A stretch of DNA of 64,000 bases from the NCBI RefSeq assembly GCF_022811845.1, contig NZ_CP064266.1:4154001-4218000 (forward strand). The letters are read 5' to 3'. Within the stretch, counting starts at the first letter, position 1. Every line of letters starts with the position of its first letter. This stretch comes from Bacillus pseudomycoides (GTDB lineage Bacteria > Bacillota > Bacilli > Bacillales > Bacillaceae_G). The notes below the pieces were generated by a model. It worked only from the letters and a program-made list of their open reading frames with translations. It had not been told where the DNA came from and ran no database searches. Both the position numbers and the translations under genes were made by a program. Positions 34,984-42,764 of the stretch are shown here, piece by piece.

Positions 34984-36244
34984 GGCATACCTCTTCAGGC
35001 TGGTCAAGCATGGATGCAATACAATTTCCGCATTGATCATATAATTCACAGGAACCGCATAATCTTTTCACAGGAGTCGGCAACATCATTGAATACTTAA
35101 TATTGTCAAAATGCAAGATCTCCAATAATTCCTTTTCGAAGACATTTCCTAGCACGATACCAGGAATGGCTGGACAAGGAGTAATATTTCCATTTGGCAT
35201 GACATGCAGTGCATTGTATCCGGCGCCGCATTTATTTGGATGTTCAATTTGGTCCATCACGGTGCTGACTTTTTTCTCACAAATGTCCAAGCCAACAAAA
35301 AAGTCTTCCGTACTATACTGTTTATTGGATGACTGAAGGATTTCGGCAAAATTATTTGCCACTTCTGTCGGAACATGATTTTCCTTGGCCCTTCCGGAAT
35401 TTGAGGTTAAACCTATGTTTATGCCTTCACAGCCAATATTTTTGCATAATTCTATTAAGGCAGGTAAATCGTTTGTATTATAGTCATTCATTGTATAGGA
35501 AACTGCAACGGAAATACCTCTTTGTGTCATTTTTTTAATATTGTTCACAGATTTTTGGAAAGTACCTTTTACATTTCTGATAAAATCATGATTTTCCTCT
35601 AACCCATCCAAACTGACTTGTATTCCTAAATTAGGATATTTCTCCAGCAAGTCCATCGTCCTCTCACTTATTGAAACTGCATTAGAGGCGAATGTTGCGG
35701 TAACTGCATTTTTCCCAAGAAAATCAACCAGTTCATTAACATCCCTTTTTAAAAAAGGTTCGCCGCCAGTAATAAAGAAACCGGTTACACCCAAATTGAC
35801 AAAGTCATTGGCCAATTCTATAAATTTTCTGATCCCCATTTCTTCGCTTTTTGCGCTTCCCGAGGAATTGAAACAATGAATGCAATTGAGTTGACATTGA
35901 TTCGTTAGCTCCATGGACACGGAAATCGGTGTGACAATATTCTGGTTCCCATATACCCTTGGACGTCGCTCCCTTTTTTCAGAACCCATTTGAATGACTC
36001 CATACTTTTTATATTCATTCAAAAACTGGGTTATTGTCTTTGTGTCTTCTTCATCTAACAAATACTTAGATCTGAAGCTCTCAATTATTTCATCAACTGT
36101 TTTTTCCCCAGTACATAATTCGATGATTTCATACCCTGTGCGATTAAAATCGTGTTTAATAAATTGATTGTCACGCAGCAGTATTGCAGACCCACCATCA
36201 TAACTTTGGATGATCCTGCAGTAATCATTAATATATGGATACAT
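34955..36244 (-). CDS. RRE-containing radical SAM/SPASM peptide maturase
   Basis: A 429-residue enzyme. Residues 1-85 form a PqqD-like RiPP recognition element (YDGGSAILLRDNQFIKHDFN, VDEIIESF). The radical SAM cluster motif CQLNCIHC (C117, C121, C124) and SAM-binding ITGGEP follow, with a beta/alpha barrel. The SPASM domain carries cysteines at about 339, 357, 396, 399, 405, 408 and 420 (CGSCELYDQCGNC). Such enzymes install thioether, C-C, epimer or similar changes in a small peptide. It lies directly after a 37-residue Cys-containing precursor and before a TldD-like protease. The reaction type cannot be fixed from sequence alone. Confidence 0.94.
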   Translation of the reverse strand: MYPYINDYCRIIQSYDGGSAILLRDNQFIKHDFNRTGYEIIELCTGEKTVDEIIESFRSKYLLDEEDTKTITQFLNEYKKYGVIQMGSEKRERRPRVYGNQNIVTPISVSMELTNQCQLNCIHCFNSSGSAKSEEMGIRKFIELANDFVNLGVTGFFITGGEPFLKRDVNELVDFLGKNAVTATFASNAVSISERTMDLLEKYPNLGIQVSLDGLEENHDFIRNVKGTFQKSVNNIKKMTQRGISVAVSYTMNDYNTNDLPALIELCKNIGCEGINIGLTSNSGRAKENHVPTEVANNFAEILQSSNKQYSTEDFFVGLDICEKKVSTVMDQIEHPNKCGAGYNALHVMPNGNITPCPAIPGIVLGNVFEKELLEILHFDNIKYSMMLPTPVKRLCGSCELYDQCGNCIASMLDQPEEVCHVQRYLQKA

Positions 36245-36265
36245 GTAATCCCTCCAAATGTCTGA

Positions 36266-36304
36266 TAAAAAAGAGAATTTCCATTAACATGGAGATTCTC
36301 TTTT
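36266..36304 (-). terminator. Leaky terminator between precursor and maturase genes
   Basis: The minus-strand stem GAGAATCTCCAT / ATGGAAATTCTC (one mismatch) with a short loop is followed by six T. It sits 11 bases after the precursor stop. Such attenuators raise precursor mRNA over enzyme mRNA in RiPP operons. Confidence 0.82.
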
Positions 36305-36314
36305 TTAGTTTTCA

Positions 36315-36428
36315 TTACACTGCTAATAGGTATTGGTTCCAGCAAGCAGTTACTACTCTTGCTTTAAATGGAGTAATCGCGCAGGCTGCAATTTGAGATT
36401 GTTTCGTTGCAGGTTTTTCAAATTTCAT
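36315..36428 (-). CDS. RiPP precursor peptide
   Basis: A 37-residue peptide beginning MKFEKPATKQSQIAAC and ending ARVVTACWNQYLLAV. AAGGGGGG lies 8 bases before the ATG. The N-terminal half is charged/polar (leader-like); the C-terminal half from about residue 16 is hydrophobic, with C16 and C29, one Trp and one Tyr, suitable as a core. It is followed by a leaky terminator and then the maturase. I do not recognise it as a known RiPP; cysteine thioether (sactipeptide-like) or other radical SAM chemistry is the simplest expectation. Confidence 0.85.
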   Translation of the reverse strand: MKFEKPATKQSQIAACAITPFKARVVTACWNQYLLAV

Positions 36429-36492
36429 TTTAGTCCCCCCTTCCATTTGAAAAAAATTCAATAAAAGGAAAAATATGCAATCCCTTTATTCA

Positions 36493-36522
36493 TTTATATC
36501 TTAGCATGATTTTCCAAATCAA
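36493..36522 (-). promoter_or_regulatory. Candidate promoter of the RiPP operon
   Basis: On the minus strand: TTGATT (36522-36517), an 18-base spacer, then TATAAA (36498-36493), about 65 bases before the precursor start. Confidence 0.6.
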
Positions 36523-36530
36523 CAATGTCC

Positions 36531-36619
36531 TATTTGCAAAAAATTGCGACAAATCAGTGAACAGTGAGAGGGTATATGGTTAATATAACCTGACATAAAA
36601 AATCGCAGTTTCGCAAATA
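36531..36619. promoter_or_regulatory. Inverted repeat upstream of the RiPP promoter
   Basis: TATTTGCAAAAAATTGCGA at 36531-36549 and its complement-like TCGCAGTTTCGCAAATA at 36603-36619 flank a 53-base spacer. The inner copy touches the -35 box. This looks like a two-site operator for an unidentified regulator; no regulator gene is in the cluster. Confidence 0.5.
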
Positions 36620-36707
36620 AACACGCTAAGATTTTTTTACTTAAATAAAAAAGAGTTATGAGTTAAAAGTCGGAATCCCCTTATTTGTATTGTTAGAGGT
36701 AACACCA

Positions 36708-36825
36708 CATCGCTATCAAGCTAAAATTTTTAGTACCCCCAGAACGACATTTTGTGCTAACTTGTAACAAAAAAGCTCATTTTTTCGTTTTGGGGTAATT
36801 CTGAATTCTTAAGTTGATAGGCATG
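36708..36825. repeat. 118-bp MITE-like element
   Basis: It begins CATCGCTATCAAGCTAAAAT and ends with the complement-like TTCTTAAGTTGATAGGCATG, with inner repeats CCCCAGAACGACA and TCGTTTTGGGG facing each other. It is related to the repeats at 24541, 28006, 30669 and 39638. Non-coding. Confidence 0.65.
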
Positions 36826-36877
36826 GGGTTCTGACGTCAAAACGCGGATATTATACGCTAAGGCATTTTTGGAAGTA

Positions 36878-36920
36878 AAAACCCTAATTTCCTTACGCGA
36901 AGTAGGAAATCAGGGTTTTA
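36878..36920. terminator. Bidirectional hairpin
   Basis: A long stem AAAACCCTAATTTCCTTAC / GTAGGAAATCAGGGTTTT (two mismatches) around a GCGAA-type loop, between MITE and LysR regions, with no gene directly attached. Confidence 0.55.
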
Positions 36921-37045
36921 TATCTTAGATATTGTTTGTTTTACAAAAAAATTTTCATTCTTTTTTCTAGCTAAAAAAGCTTAATGCTACATTGTACTGC
37001 AGCTTTGTAAAAAAGATTGATTATTTATAATAAAGTTTGATTTAA

Positions 37046-37090
37046 AATCATCTCTCCTCTATAAATCTCTTAGTGGAGAGATGATTTTTT
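37046..37090 (+). terminator. Orphan plus-strand terminator
   Basis: The stem AATCATCTCTCC / GGAGAGATGATT is followed by six T. No plus-strand gene remains upstream. Confidence 0.7.
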
Positions 37091-37142
37091 CATTGGATAT
37101 TTATGTTAATATTACTATAAAGATTGTGAAGAAATGTACTTA

Positions 37143-37289
37143 AACTAACTATGCAGGTTAGTTGCAGAAGGAGAAAGACTTTTAATCTACCTTTTTTCTT
37201 TCATCACTATTCAGAAAATTCCGATTCAAGAATGGGATATTATGTTAAAATGTGTTTGTGTAATTATTTAACTAACTGACAGGTTATTT
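37143..37289. promoter_or_regulatory. Two AACTAAC-type dyads upstream of the LysR gene
   Basis: AACTAAC-N7-GTTAGTT at 37143-37163 (perfect) and AACTAAC-N6-GTTATTT at 37270-37289 (one mismatch). Each resembles a TetR- or HxlR-type operator and precedes a purine-rich RBS-like run without an open frame. They may belong to lost genes. Confidence 0.45.
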
Positions 37290-37462
37290 GAAGAAAGGTA
37301 TTTTTCCCCTTATCTATGGAACAGGTCGATAAACTCTAAAACATCTCCTCTCCCTAATACCAAAGAGCCGTAAAACATAAAAAGCATAGCTACGAAAATA
37401 CTAGGCACCTAAATGAGTTTGATAATTAAAGAGAAGTCCTTATTGGATTTTAGCAGAAGGGA

Positions 37463-38371
37463 TTGATAAAAATAGATATTAGGAAAATGCGGTATTTCAT
37501 AATGGTGGCAGAGGAATTGAATTTTAGTCGTGCAGCAGAACGTCTTAGGATGGCACAACCTCCTCTAAGCCAAGAAATTCGTAAATTAGAAGAAGAATTG
37601 GGAGTTCAACTTTTTCATCGAACAAAAAGAATGGTTGAACTTACGGATGCTGGGAAGATATTTTTAGAAGGATCTCAACAAACGCTGTTTCAATTAGAAA
37701 GAGCCATAAAAGAAACACAACTTGCAGCTGAAGGAAAAATAGGAAATTTAATAATCGGTTTTGTCGATTCCACAGAAATCGTTATAGCAGTTCTTAATAA
37801 ATTTCGAGAACGCTTTCCTAAAATCCATCTTATATTACGTGAAATGACAACGGAGCAGCAACTAAAAGCACTCTATGAGAAACAAATTCATATTGGATTT
37901 ATTCGTTCTAAACAGAACAACGGGATACTATCTTCTGAAGTTTGTTCTGAAGAATCTTTAAGATTGGTTTTACATCAAGATCACCCTTTCGCCTCATTGC
38001 CCGAAATTCCACTCCAATTGTTAATTGATGAACCATTTATTTTGTTTCCGCGCCATTTTGGTCCAAATTTTTATGATTTAATTATTAGCTATTTTTGGGA
38101 TCATGGTGTAAGTTTAAATGTTGTTCAAGAAGCTATTCAAATGCAAACTATTGTTAATTTAGTTGCAACAGGAATGGGAGTTTCTGTCGTTCCATCGTCG
38201 GTGGAAAGTTATAAACGTCCTGGGGTTATCTATAAAAAAATCCAAGAGACTACACCAAAAGTAAATCTATATGTTGGATGGAGACAAGATGAAAAATCTG
38301 CAGTAGTAGATCATTTCTTAACAGTTGTTAGAGAGGTGTATTCGATTTTACAACTTGATCATCAAGAATAA
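37463..38371 (+). CDS. LysR-family transcriptional regulator
   Basis: A 302-residue LTTR. The N-terminal helix-turn-helix is MRYFIMVAEELNFSRAAERL RMAQPPLSQEIRKLEEELG (residues 9-48), followed by VQLFHRTKRMVELTDAGKIF and a two-lobed effector domain. The TTG at 37463 has AGAAGGG upstream; a downstream ATG (MRYF) is the alternative. The converging aldo/keto reductase gene is the nearest neighbour and a possible target, although LTTR targets are usually divergent. Confidence 0.92.
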   Translation: MIKIDIRKMRYFIMVAEELNFSRAAERLRMAQPPLSQEIRKLEEELGVQLFHRTKRMVELTDAGKIFLEGSQQTLFQLERAIKETQLAAEGKIGNLIIGFVDSTEIVIAVLNKFRERFPKIHLILREMTTEQQLKALYEKQIHIGFIRSKQNNGILSSEVCSEESLRLVLHQDHPFASLPEIPLQLLIDEPFILFPRHFGPNFYDLIISYFWDHGVSLNVVQEAIQMQTIVNLVATGMGVSVVPSSVESYKRPGVIYKKIQETTPKVNLYVGWRQDEKSAVVDHFLTVVREVYSILQLDHQE

Positions 38372-38493
38372 AAGCCCATCCTGATGGGATGGGTAGTAAA
38401 ATATTACAAAGGAAGAATTCTAATTTGACTTAAGTTTTAAAGTAAGACTACAAAGATTTTGTATATATTTCTGGTTAAGTCACGTGCAAAAAC

Positions 38494-39483
38494 TTAACCA
38501 GTTTTACTCGGATCGTACTCAACGAAACCTTCTAGTACTTTGTCAATCTGATTCATTATTTCAGGTTCCAGTTTGACACCAGAAGCGAACGCATTCTCTC
38601 TTACCTGCTCCGGGCTCGAGGCACCGATAATTGCTGAGGAAACATTCTGGTTTTGTAGTACCCAAGCTACTGCGAGTTGAGCGAGGGTAAGATCAATCTC
38701 TTGTGCGATGGGTTTGAGCTTCTGGATAGCAGTGAGCACATTGTCGTTCATCCAACGTTGTGCAAGATTATAAAAAAATGGTTTGCCAGCAGGAGAATTA
38801 GCACGTGATTGAGTTGGTACTGGTTTTTGGGGTTGATATTTTCCAGTGAGAACACCTTGTGCGAGAGGCGACCATACTACTTGCCCAAGTCCCTCACGTT
38901 GACAGGTTGGTATCACATCAGTTTCGATAACTCTCCACAACATTGAATACTGGGGTTGGCTAGCGATGAGCGGAATATTCAATTCCTGTGAAAGTGCTGC
39001 ACCACGAGTAATTTGTTCTGCTGTCCACTCACTTACACCGATATAAAGCACTTTACCTTGTCTTACAAGATCTGCGAAAGCTAACATCGTTTCTTCAAGA
39101 GGAGTAGTTGGGTCAAATCTGTGTGCATAATAGACATCAATATAGTCGGTCTGTAACCGACGTAAAGATGCATTACAATTTTCTAGAATATGTTTTCGTG
39201 ATAAACCTTTATCGTTTTGCCCATTCCCAATCGGATGGCACACCTTTGTACATAGTTCAATGCTCTCCCGTCGTATACCATGTAAAGACCGGCCGAGTAC
39301 TTCTTCAGCTTTAGTGTCTGAATAAACATCAGCAGTATCGAATGTTGTTATACCGGCATCTAGTGCTGCTTTAACACACTCTTTTGCAGTATCCTCATCT
39401 ACTTTACCCCCATGATTTATCCAGTTTCCGTATGCAATCTTGCTTATTGTTAATCCGCTATTGCCAAGTTTACTAAACTCCAT
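38494..39483 (-). CDS. Aldo/keto reductase (voltage-gated K+ channel beta-like family)
   Basis: A 329-residue TIM-barrel NADPH reductase. The catalytic tetrad is visible: D in TFDTADVYSDTKAEEVLG (with Tyr), K in ELCTKVCHP and H in YYAHRFDP. The NADPH-binding C-terminal stretch is SSAIIGASSPEQVREN. The start MEFSKLGNSGLTISK at 39483 has AAAAGGAGG upstream. It probably detoxifies aldehydes. It stands alone in the accessory region, converging with the LysR gene. Confidence 0.92.
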   Translation of the reverse strand: MEFSKLGNSGLTISKIAYGNWINHGGKVDEDTAKECVKAALDAGITTFDTADVYSDTKAEEVLGRSLHGIRRESIELCTKVCHPIGNGQNDKGLSRKHILENCNASLRRLQTDYIDVYYAHRFDPTTPLEETMLAFADLVRQGKVLYIGVSEWTAEQITRGAALSQELNIPLIASQPQYSMLWRVIETDVIPTCQREGLGQVVWSPLAQGVLTGKYQPQKPVPTQSRANSPAGKPFFYNLAQRWMNDNVLTAIQKLKPIAQEIDLTLAQLAVAWVLQNQNVSSAIIGASSPEQVRENAFASGVKLEPEIMNQIDKVLEGFVEYDPSKTG

Positions 39484-39637
39484 TCTAGTTCCTCCTTTTA
39501 AAAGTGATATCTTCATTATAAAGATCATATTTTAATATGGATAATATATTATTAATAATGAATTAATATAAAATTTATATAAGACTACAGTGCTCTTCCG
39601 TGTACTCAGAAGTTTGCAAGGCTGTTGGGTATTACCA

Positions 39638-39777
39638 CATCGCTAACAAGCTAATAATAATGTCTATCTAGGTTTATTTGGCATGCACATTTTTAAGAGT
39701 GTACCTCTACTTTAAGAATATCTTAGTTCTGATGAACGGAAGTTCATTTTGTTTTTTTTCTTAAGTTGATGGGCATA
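39638..39777. repeat. 140-bp MITE-like element that truncates a gene
   Basis: It begins CATCGCTAACAAGCTAATAAT and ends TTCTTAAGTTGATGGGCATA. Flanks GGGTATTACC (left) and GGGCGTTACC (right) agree at 8 of 10 bases, like a decayed GGG(N)CC target duplication. The insertion has cut off the 3' end of the serine-rich ORF at 39761, whose last residues are encoded by the element. Confidence 0.65.
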
Positions 39778-39937
39778 GGGCGTTACCCCAATCTGATTCA
39801 TAACTTGAATTAATAGTGCTTGTATGTAGTAACATGTCATCACTTGAACTAGAACTTCTGCTATATCTACTTGTAGTGCTAATACTTGATGACTTTCTTT
39901 TATTTACTTTTGATTGCTTACGTTTAAATAATCTCAT
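39761..39937 (-). pseudogene. Serine-rich small protein truncated by a MITE
   Basis: A 58-residue frame (MRLFKRKQSKVNKRKSSS, then SSSSSDDMLLHT) with AGGTG 7 bases upstream. The basic N-terminus and long serine tract look like a spore- or surface-associated small protein. The last residues (about GNALCPST) and the stop codon come from the inserted repeat, so the natural C-terminus is missing. The family is not recognised. Confidence 0.6.
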
Positions 39938-40026
39938 CTCATTCACCTATTAACTTACTTTAAATCCGTTTATTTTAATGTATAATTATATAAAAAGTCA
40001 CAACTTTTAGAATCGAGGTGAACATC

Positions 40027-40233
40027 ATGAAAAGTTTTGGTATGTTAGTACTCTCCACTGTCTTTTCAGCGCTCCTAATATATTATAATGTCGATTCCTT
40101 TTATAAAAAATTTACATCAGGGAATACATATTACTGGGTAAACGGTATCCTAGCTGCTGGATTCCTTATCTCCTTAATCATCAACATGAAAGATATCATC
40201 AAGAAAAACTACAAAACTTCAGAATCAAACTAA
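40027..40233 (+). CDS. Small two-helix membrane protein, unknown
   Basis: A 68-residue protein with two transmembrane helices (FGMLVLSTVFSALLIYY and WVNGILAAGFLISLIINM) and a basic tail. The ATG at 40027 follows GAGGTG by 8 bases. Unrecognised family. It is divergent from the truncated serine-rich ORF. Confidence 0.6.
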   Translation: MKSFGMLVLSTVFSALLIYYNVDSFYKKFTSGNTYYWVNGILAAGFLISLIINMKDIIKKNYKTSESN

Positions 40234-40688
40234 GGAGCCTGTATTGGTTCCTTTTCCTTTATAAAATTAAAAAGCAGCGGATTCTCCAATTTTAATAACC
40301 CACTTTAAATCAACTTCGATATCACAATAAATTAGTAAAAATATAGGTATAGGTAAATAGAGAAGAATGGAACCTTCTTACCTAACAACCTATACTCATA
40401 TACAAAATTAATACATTATAAATGTTTATCATTCATGTTATTACCAAATAAACTTTAACGCTCTTCACTTTCTTTTATTGCTTTCAGCTACTCCATTTCT
40501 TTTTTTACTAACTCATCAATATCATAATCCAATTCCTTTACTTCCTTTGCTTTAATGAATTAAATCATTATCACTAAGCAAAGTATAAATCCACTGAAAA
40601 AGCTCCGCCAATTGGCAGAGCCAAAGAAAAGAGATGAACTCTTTCTTTAATATAGTATCAATTGTTGATATTACCTTTATAAATCCTC
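40234..40688. other. Region holding a decayed gene copy
   Basis: Apart from the pseudogene at about 40455-40575, this stretch shows no gene. From about 40370 to 40580 it is a diverged direct repeat of 41567-41790 on the far side of the yukJ-like gene. Confidence 0.6.
40455..40575 (-). pseudogene. Decayed copy of the 53-residue membrane protein gene
   Basis: Minus-strand reading gives KAKEVKELDYDIDELVKKEM, an in-frame TAG (CAG in the intact copy), then LKAIKESEER and the stop. Upstream, MI is followed by a stop. It matches the C-terminal two thirds of the gene at 41652; the N-terminal hydrophobic part is lost. Confidence 0.8.
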
Positions 40689-41375
40689 TTATTCTTCTCT
40701 TTCCATATGTGTACAATTTCTTGTTGGCTGACCATCTTCATCAGTACACCAGGATTGAGATTGGAATGCTAAGAAAATAGCTACCCACTTATCTGTATAT
40801 TGAATTAGGATTCCTCCGTCTTGCCAAATACCATTATCGTCTGCATGATCTCCTGGGTTCGGATTCCCTTGATTCATATGAACATTATGCATACCAATTG
40901 GTGGAGAAAAATCAAAAACTTTATCTGTTTTTTCCCCTGACTTAGGCTCCCACTTTGAACCGTAGATATAGACTGTCGCTTCTTCATTTATAGCTTTTGG
41001 AATGTATTTATTAAGTAAATCGTGTAAATCATTTTCTAAACCAGGTTTAGTAGACGGTAATTTCTTCATTTTAGAGGAATCAAATAATTCGCTTCGTATA
41101 TAATCCAATGCGATTTCTCTATTATTTTCATTAATCGGTGTATAACCATTATCCATTGTAGGAAGAATTGTAATTGCTGATGCATCAAATTCTTCATCTA
41201 CTAAATATAAGAGTTCTGTTTGTCCTGAAACAGACTTTGCATTAACAGCAATTCGATATTTTTCATTTTCTGCACCAGTCATCAAAATTTGATAATGAGG
41301 GGATTCTTTATCCTCTCTTTCCATGTTTTTGTCAATCGCAATACCTTTTAATACTCCATAATTTTTTACAGGCAT
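40689..41375 (-). CDS. yukJ: YukJ-like (DUF2278) protein
   Basis: A 228-residue protein starting MPVKNYGVLKGIAIDKNMER, the usual start of DUF2278, with AAGGAGG 8 bases upstream. Conserved features include HYQILMTGAENEKYRIAVN and the histidine/asparagine-rich GMHNVHMNQGNPNPGDHADD ... WQDGGILIQY. The function is unknown. It is flanked on both sides by copies (one intact, one broken) of a small membrane-protein gene. Confidence 0.85.
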   Translation of the reverse strand: MPVKNYGVLKGIAIDKNMEREDKESPHYQILMTGAENEKYRIAVNAKSVSGQTELLYLVDEEFDASAITILPTMDNGYTPINENNREIALDYIRSELFDSSKMKKLPSTKPGLENDLHDLLNKYIPKAINEEATVYIYGSKWEPKSGEKTDKVFDFSPPIGMHNVHMNQGNPNPGDHADDNGIWQDGGILIQYTDKWVAIFLAFQSQSWCTDEDGQPTRNCTHMEREE

Positions 41376-41651
41376 AATATACCTCCTTAAATATTCACCA
41401 AGTTTATTTTTATACAATTTTACTTAATATATACAAAAAATAAATTCAAACTCTTTAAAAATAAAACACATTCAATAGAAATAACTATCATCTTTGCGGT
41501 TTTTCTTGTTATATTTAACAAGTTTATACATTACATCATTAAACAGGACTAGAAAAATCAAAATCATACCTTTCTTACCTAACAATTTATATTTTTATAC
41601 ACAATCAATAAATTATAAATGTATATTATTCATGTTATTAACAACTAAACT

Positions 41652-41813
41652 CTAACGCTCTTTACTTTCTTTCATTGCTTTCAGCTGCTCCATTTCCTTT
41701 TTCACTGACTCATCAATATCATAATCCAATTCCTTTGATTCTTTGGCCTTCACAAGTTCAATCATAATTAAAAAGGAAACTATTACACCACAAACAAAAC
41801 TTAAATAAACCAT
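41652..41813 (-). CDS. 53-residue single-helix membrane protein, unknown
   Basis: It starts MVYLSFVCGVIVSFLIMIEL, a single N-terminal membrane helix, followed by a charged helical tail (DYDIDESVKKEMEQLKAMKE). GGGTGAGGGG is directly before the ATG. A broken copy sits 1.2 kb downstream at 40455. The family is not recognised. Confidence 0.6.
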   Translation of the reverse strand: MVYLSFVCGVIVSFLIMIELVKAKESKELDYDIDESVKKEMEQLKAMKESKER

Positions 41814-42468
41814 CCCCTCACCCTTTCTATTCTTCTTTGAATCAACACAAATAGAATTTGTATTAACTCAAAGAAGAGCAGATGCACTTCTATAGACCGT
41901 TTAGATTAATGAGATTTTAAAACTTCTTCTTATTACTTTTGGAAATCATGAATAGCCATGCAATGAGATTCGCAACGTCTCACTGCATGGCTTGGTATTA
42001 AAAAAACTTACTTATTTAAATGAACGATTAGAGGTTATCAACAAGGTTGCATCCAATCAGCATTCCATATAACAGGTACTGGTTACGGCTTTCACATATA
42101 GATGGCAAACGTAAGACAAAAACAACTGATTTCCAAAATAAAAAGCCTTATTCGTTTTGGAAAACAAAGAATTTCTTAACTTGATGGTGATAGGTCTGTA
42201 CCCCTAATTAAGGCCCTCGAAAGAGTGTCTTTTAGTTTTCCTATAAACAATATATATAAATATAGTAAAATAAACCTTGTAAGATACATTTATGAAGAAA
42301 AAATGTTATTAAAAGTAAAGTGGTTCAAGTTAGAGTAAGGCACCTGAGGGTGTCTTTTCTTTTTTTCTTAAAGGACCTGCTCAATTAGATCGTAACAACA
42401 TAAAATAAACCGAATCCGTTACATGTGAACCCCTATGTTTTCCCCTCTTACTTAAAGGAGGCATTATT
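41814..42468. other. Intergenic region with a long hairpin and a repeat remnant
   Basis: No gene. A strong stem AGCCATGCAATGAGA / TCTCACTGCATGGCT lies at 41954-41993 without a T run. A MITE-like fragment is at 42132-42193. A possible weak terminator (GGCACCTGAGGGTGTC, T-rich) is at about 42340-42365, just upstream of the YjcZ gene. Confidence 0.5.
42132..42193. repeat. Fragment of an IS231-end MITE
   Basis: The right end TTTCTTAACTTGATGGTGAT is preceded by facing repeats TTCCAAAATAAAAAG and TTCGTTTTGGAA, like the other MITEs of this window. The left end is not clear. Confidence 0.5.
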
Positions 42469-42576
42469 ATGGGTTTTGGTGGTAGTTGTGGAGGTTGTGG
42501 CTTTGCTGGAGGATTTGCTTTACTCGTTGTACTCTTTATATTATTAATCATAGTTGGAGCTGCTTGCTTCTGCTAA
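42469..42576 (+). CDS. YjcZ-family sporulation-associated small peptide
   Basis: A 35-residue peptide: glycine/cysteine-rich start MGFGGSCGGCGFAGGFAL, then a single hydrophobic helix and C-terminal CFC. This is the YjcZ/SscA-type layout (small coat or forespore membrane peptides). AAAGGAGG lies 7 bases before the ATG and a strong terminator 12 bases after the stop. Confidence 0.85.
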   Translation: MGFGGSCGGCGFAGGFALLVVLFILLIIVGAACFC

Positions 42577-42587
42577 AAAAACAATGA

Positions 42588-42617
42588 GAAAAGACACTCT
42601 TATGAGTGTCTTTTTTA
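42588..42617 (+). terminator. Terminator of the YjcZ-family gene
   Basis: The stem AAAGACACTC / GAGTGTCTTT with a 4-base loop is followed by a T run. Confidence 0.88.
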
Positions 42618-42734
42618 TGAAAAAATCCCCACACATTTTGCAGGGACTACGTTTAGTTAAATCAATTCATCAATCATAGGTTCATTATCATAGCAAAAAG
42701 AACCATCAATCTTCTTTTTCGATTTACTCTTAAC

Positions 42735-42764
42735 GGGGTAAAACTCGGCTCTCACTTTGCTAAG
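42735..42764. repeat. Tn3-family terminal repeat candidate
   Basis: GGGGTAAAACTCGGCTCTCA then CTTTGCTAAG: starts with GGGG and ends in CTAAG, as Tn3-type ends do. The stop codon of the tnpA fragment lies inside it, another Tn3 habit. No partner end is seen in the window. Confidence 0.6.

Larger units (their letters stand above)
36429..37462. other. Intergenic region between RiPP cluster and LysR gene
   Basis: About 1 kb with no gene: the RiPP promoter region, a MITE-like repeat (36708-36825), a bidirectional hairpin (36878-36920), a plus-strand terminator (37046-37090) with no visible gene before it, and two AACTAAC dyads (37143, 37270) before the LysR gene. The orphan terminator and dyads suggest a plus-strand gene has been lost. 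Confidence 0.55.

Noticed and set aside
30669..36825. RiPP cluster as the interior of one large IS231-type cassette
   Set aside because: The element ends that flank the cluster point away from it (each belongs to a small separate MITE), and no matching target duplication brackets the cluster.
41954..41993. Strong hairpin AGCCATGCAATGAGA / TCTCACTGCATGGCT considered as a terminator or riboswitch
   Set aside because: No T run on either strand and no adjacent gene in a suitable position; kept only as an unexplained hairpin in the intergenic entry.
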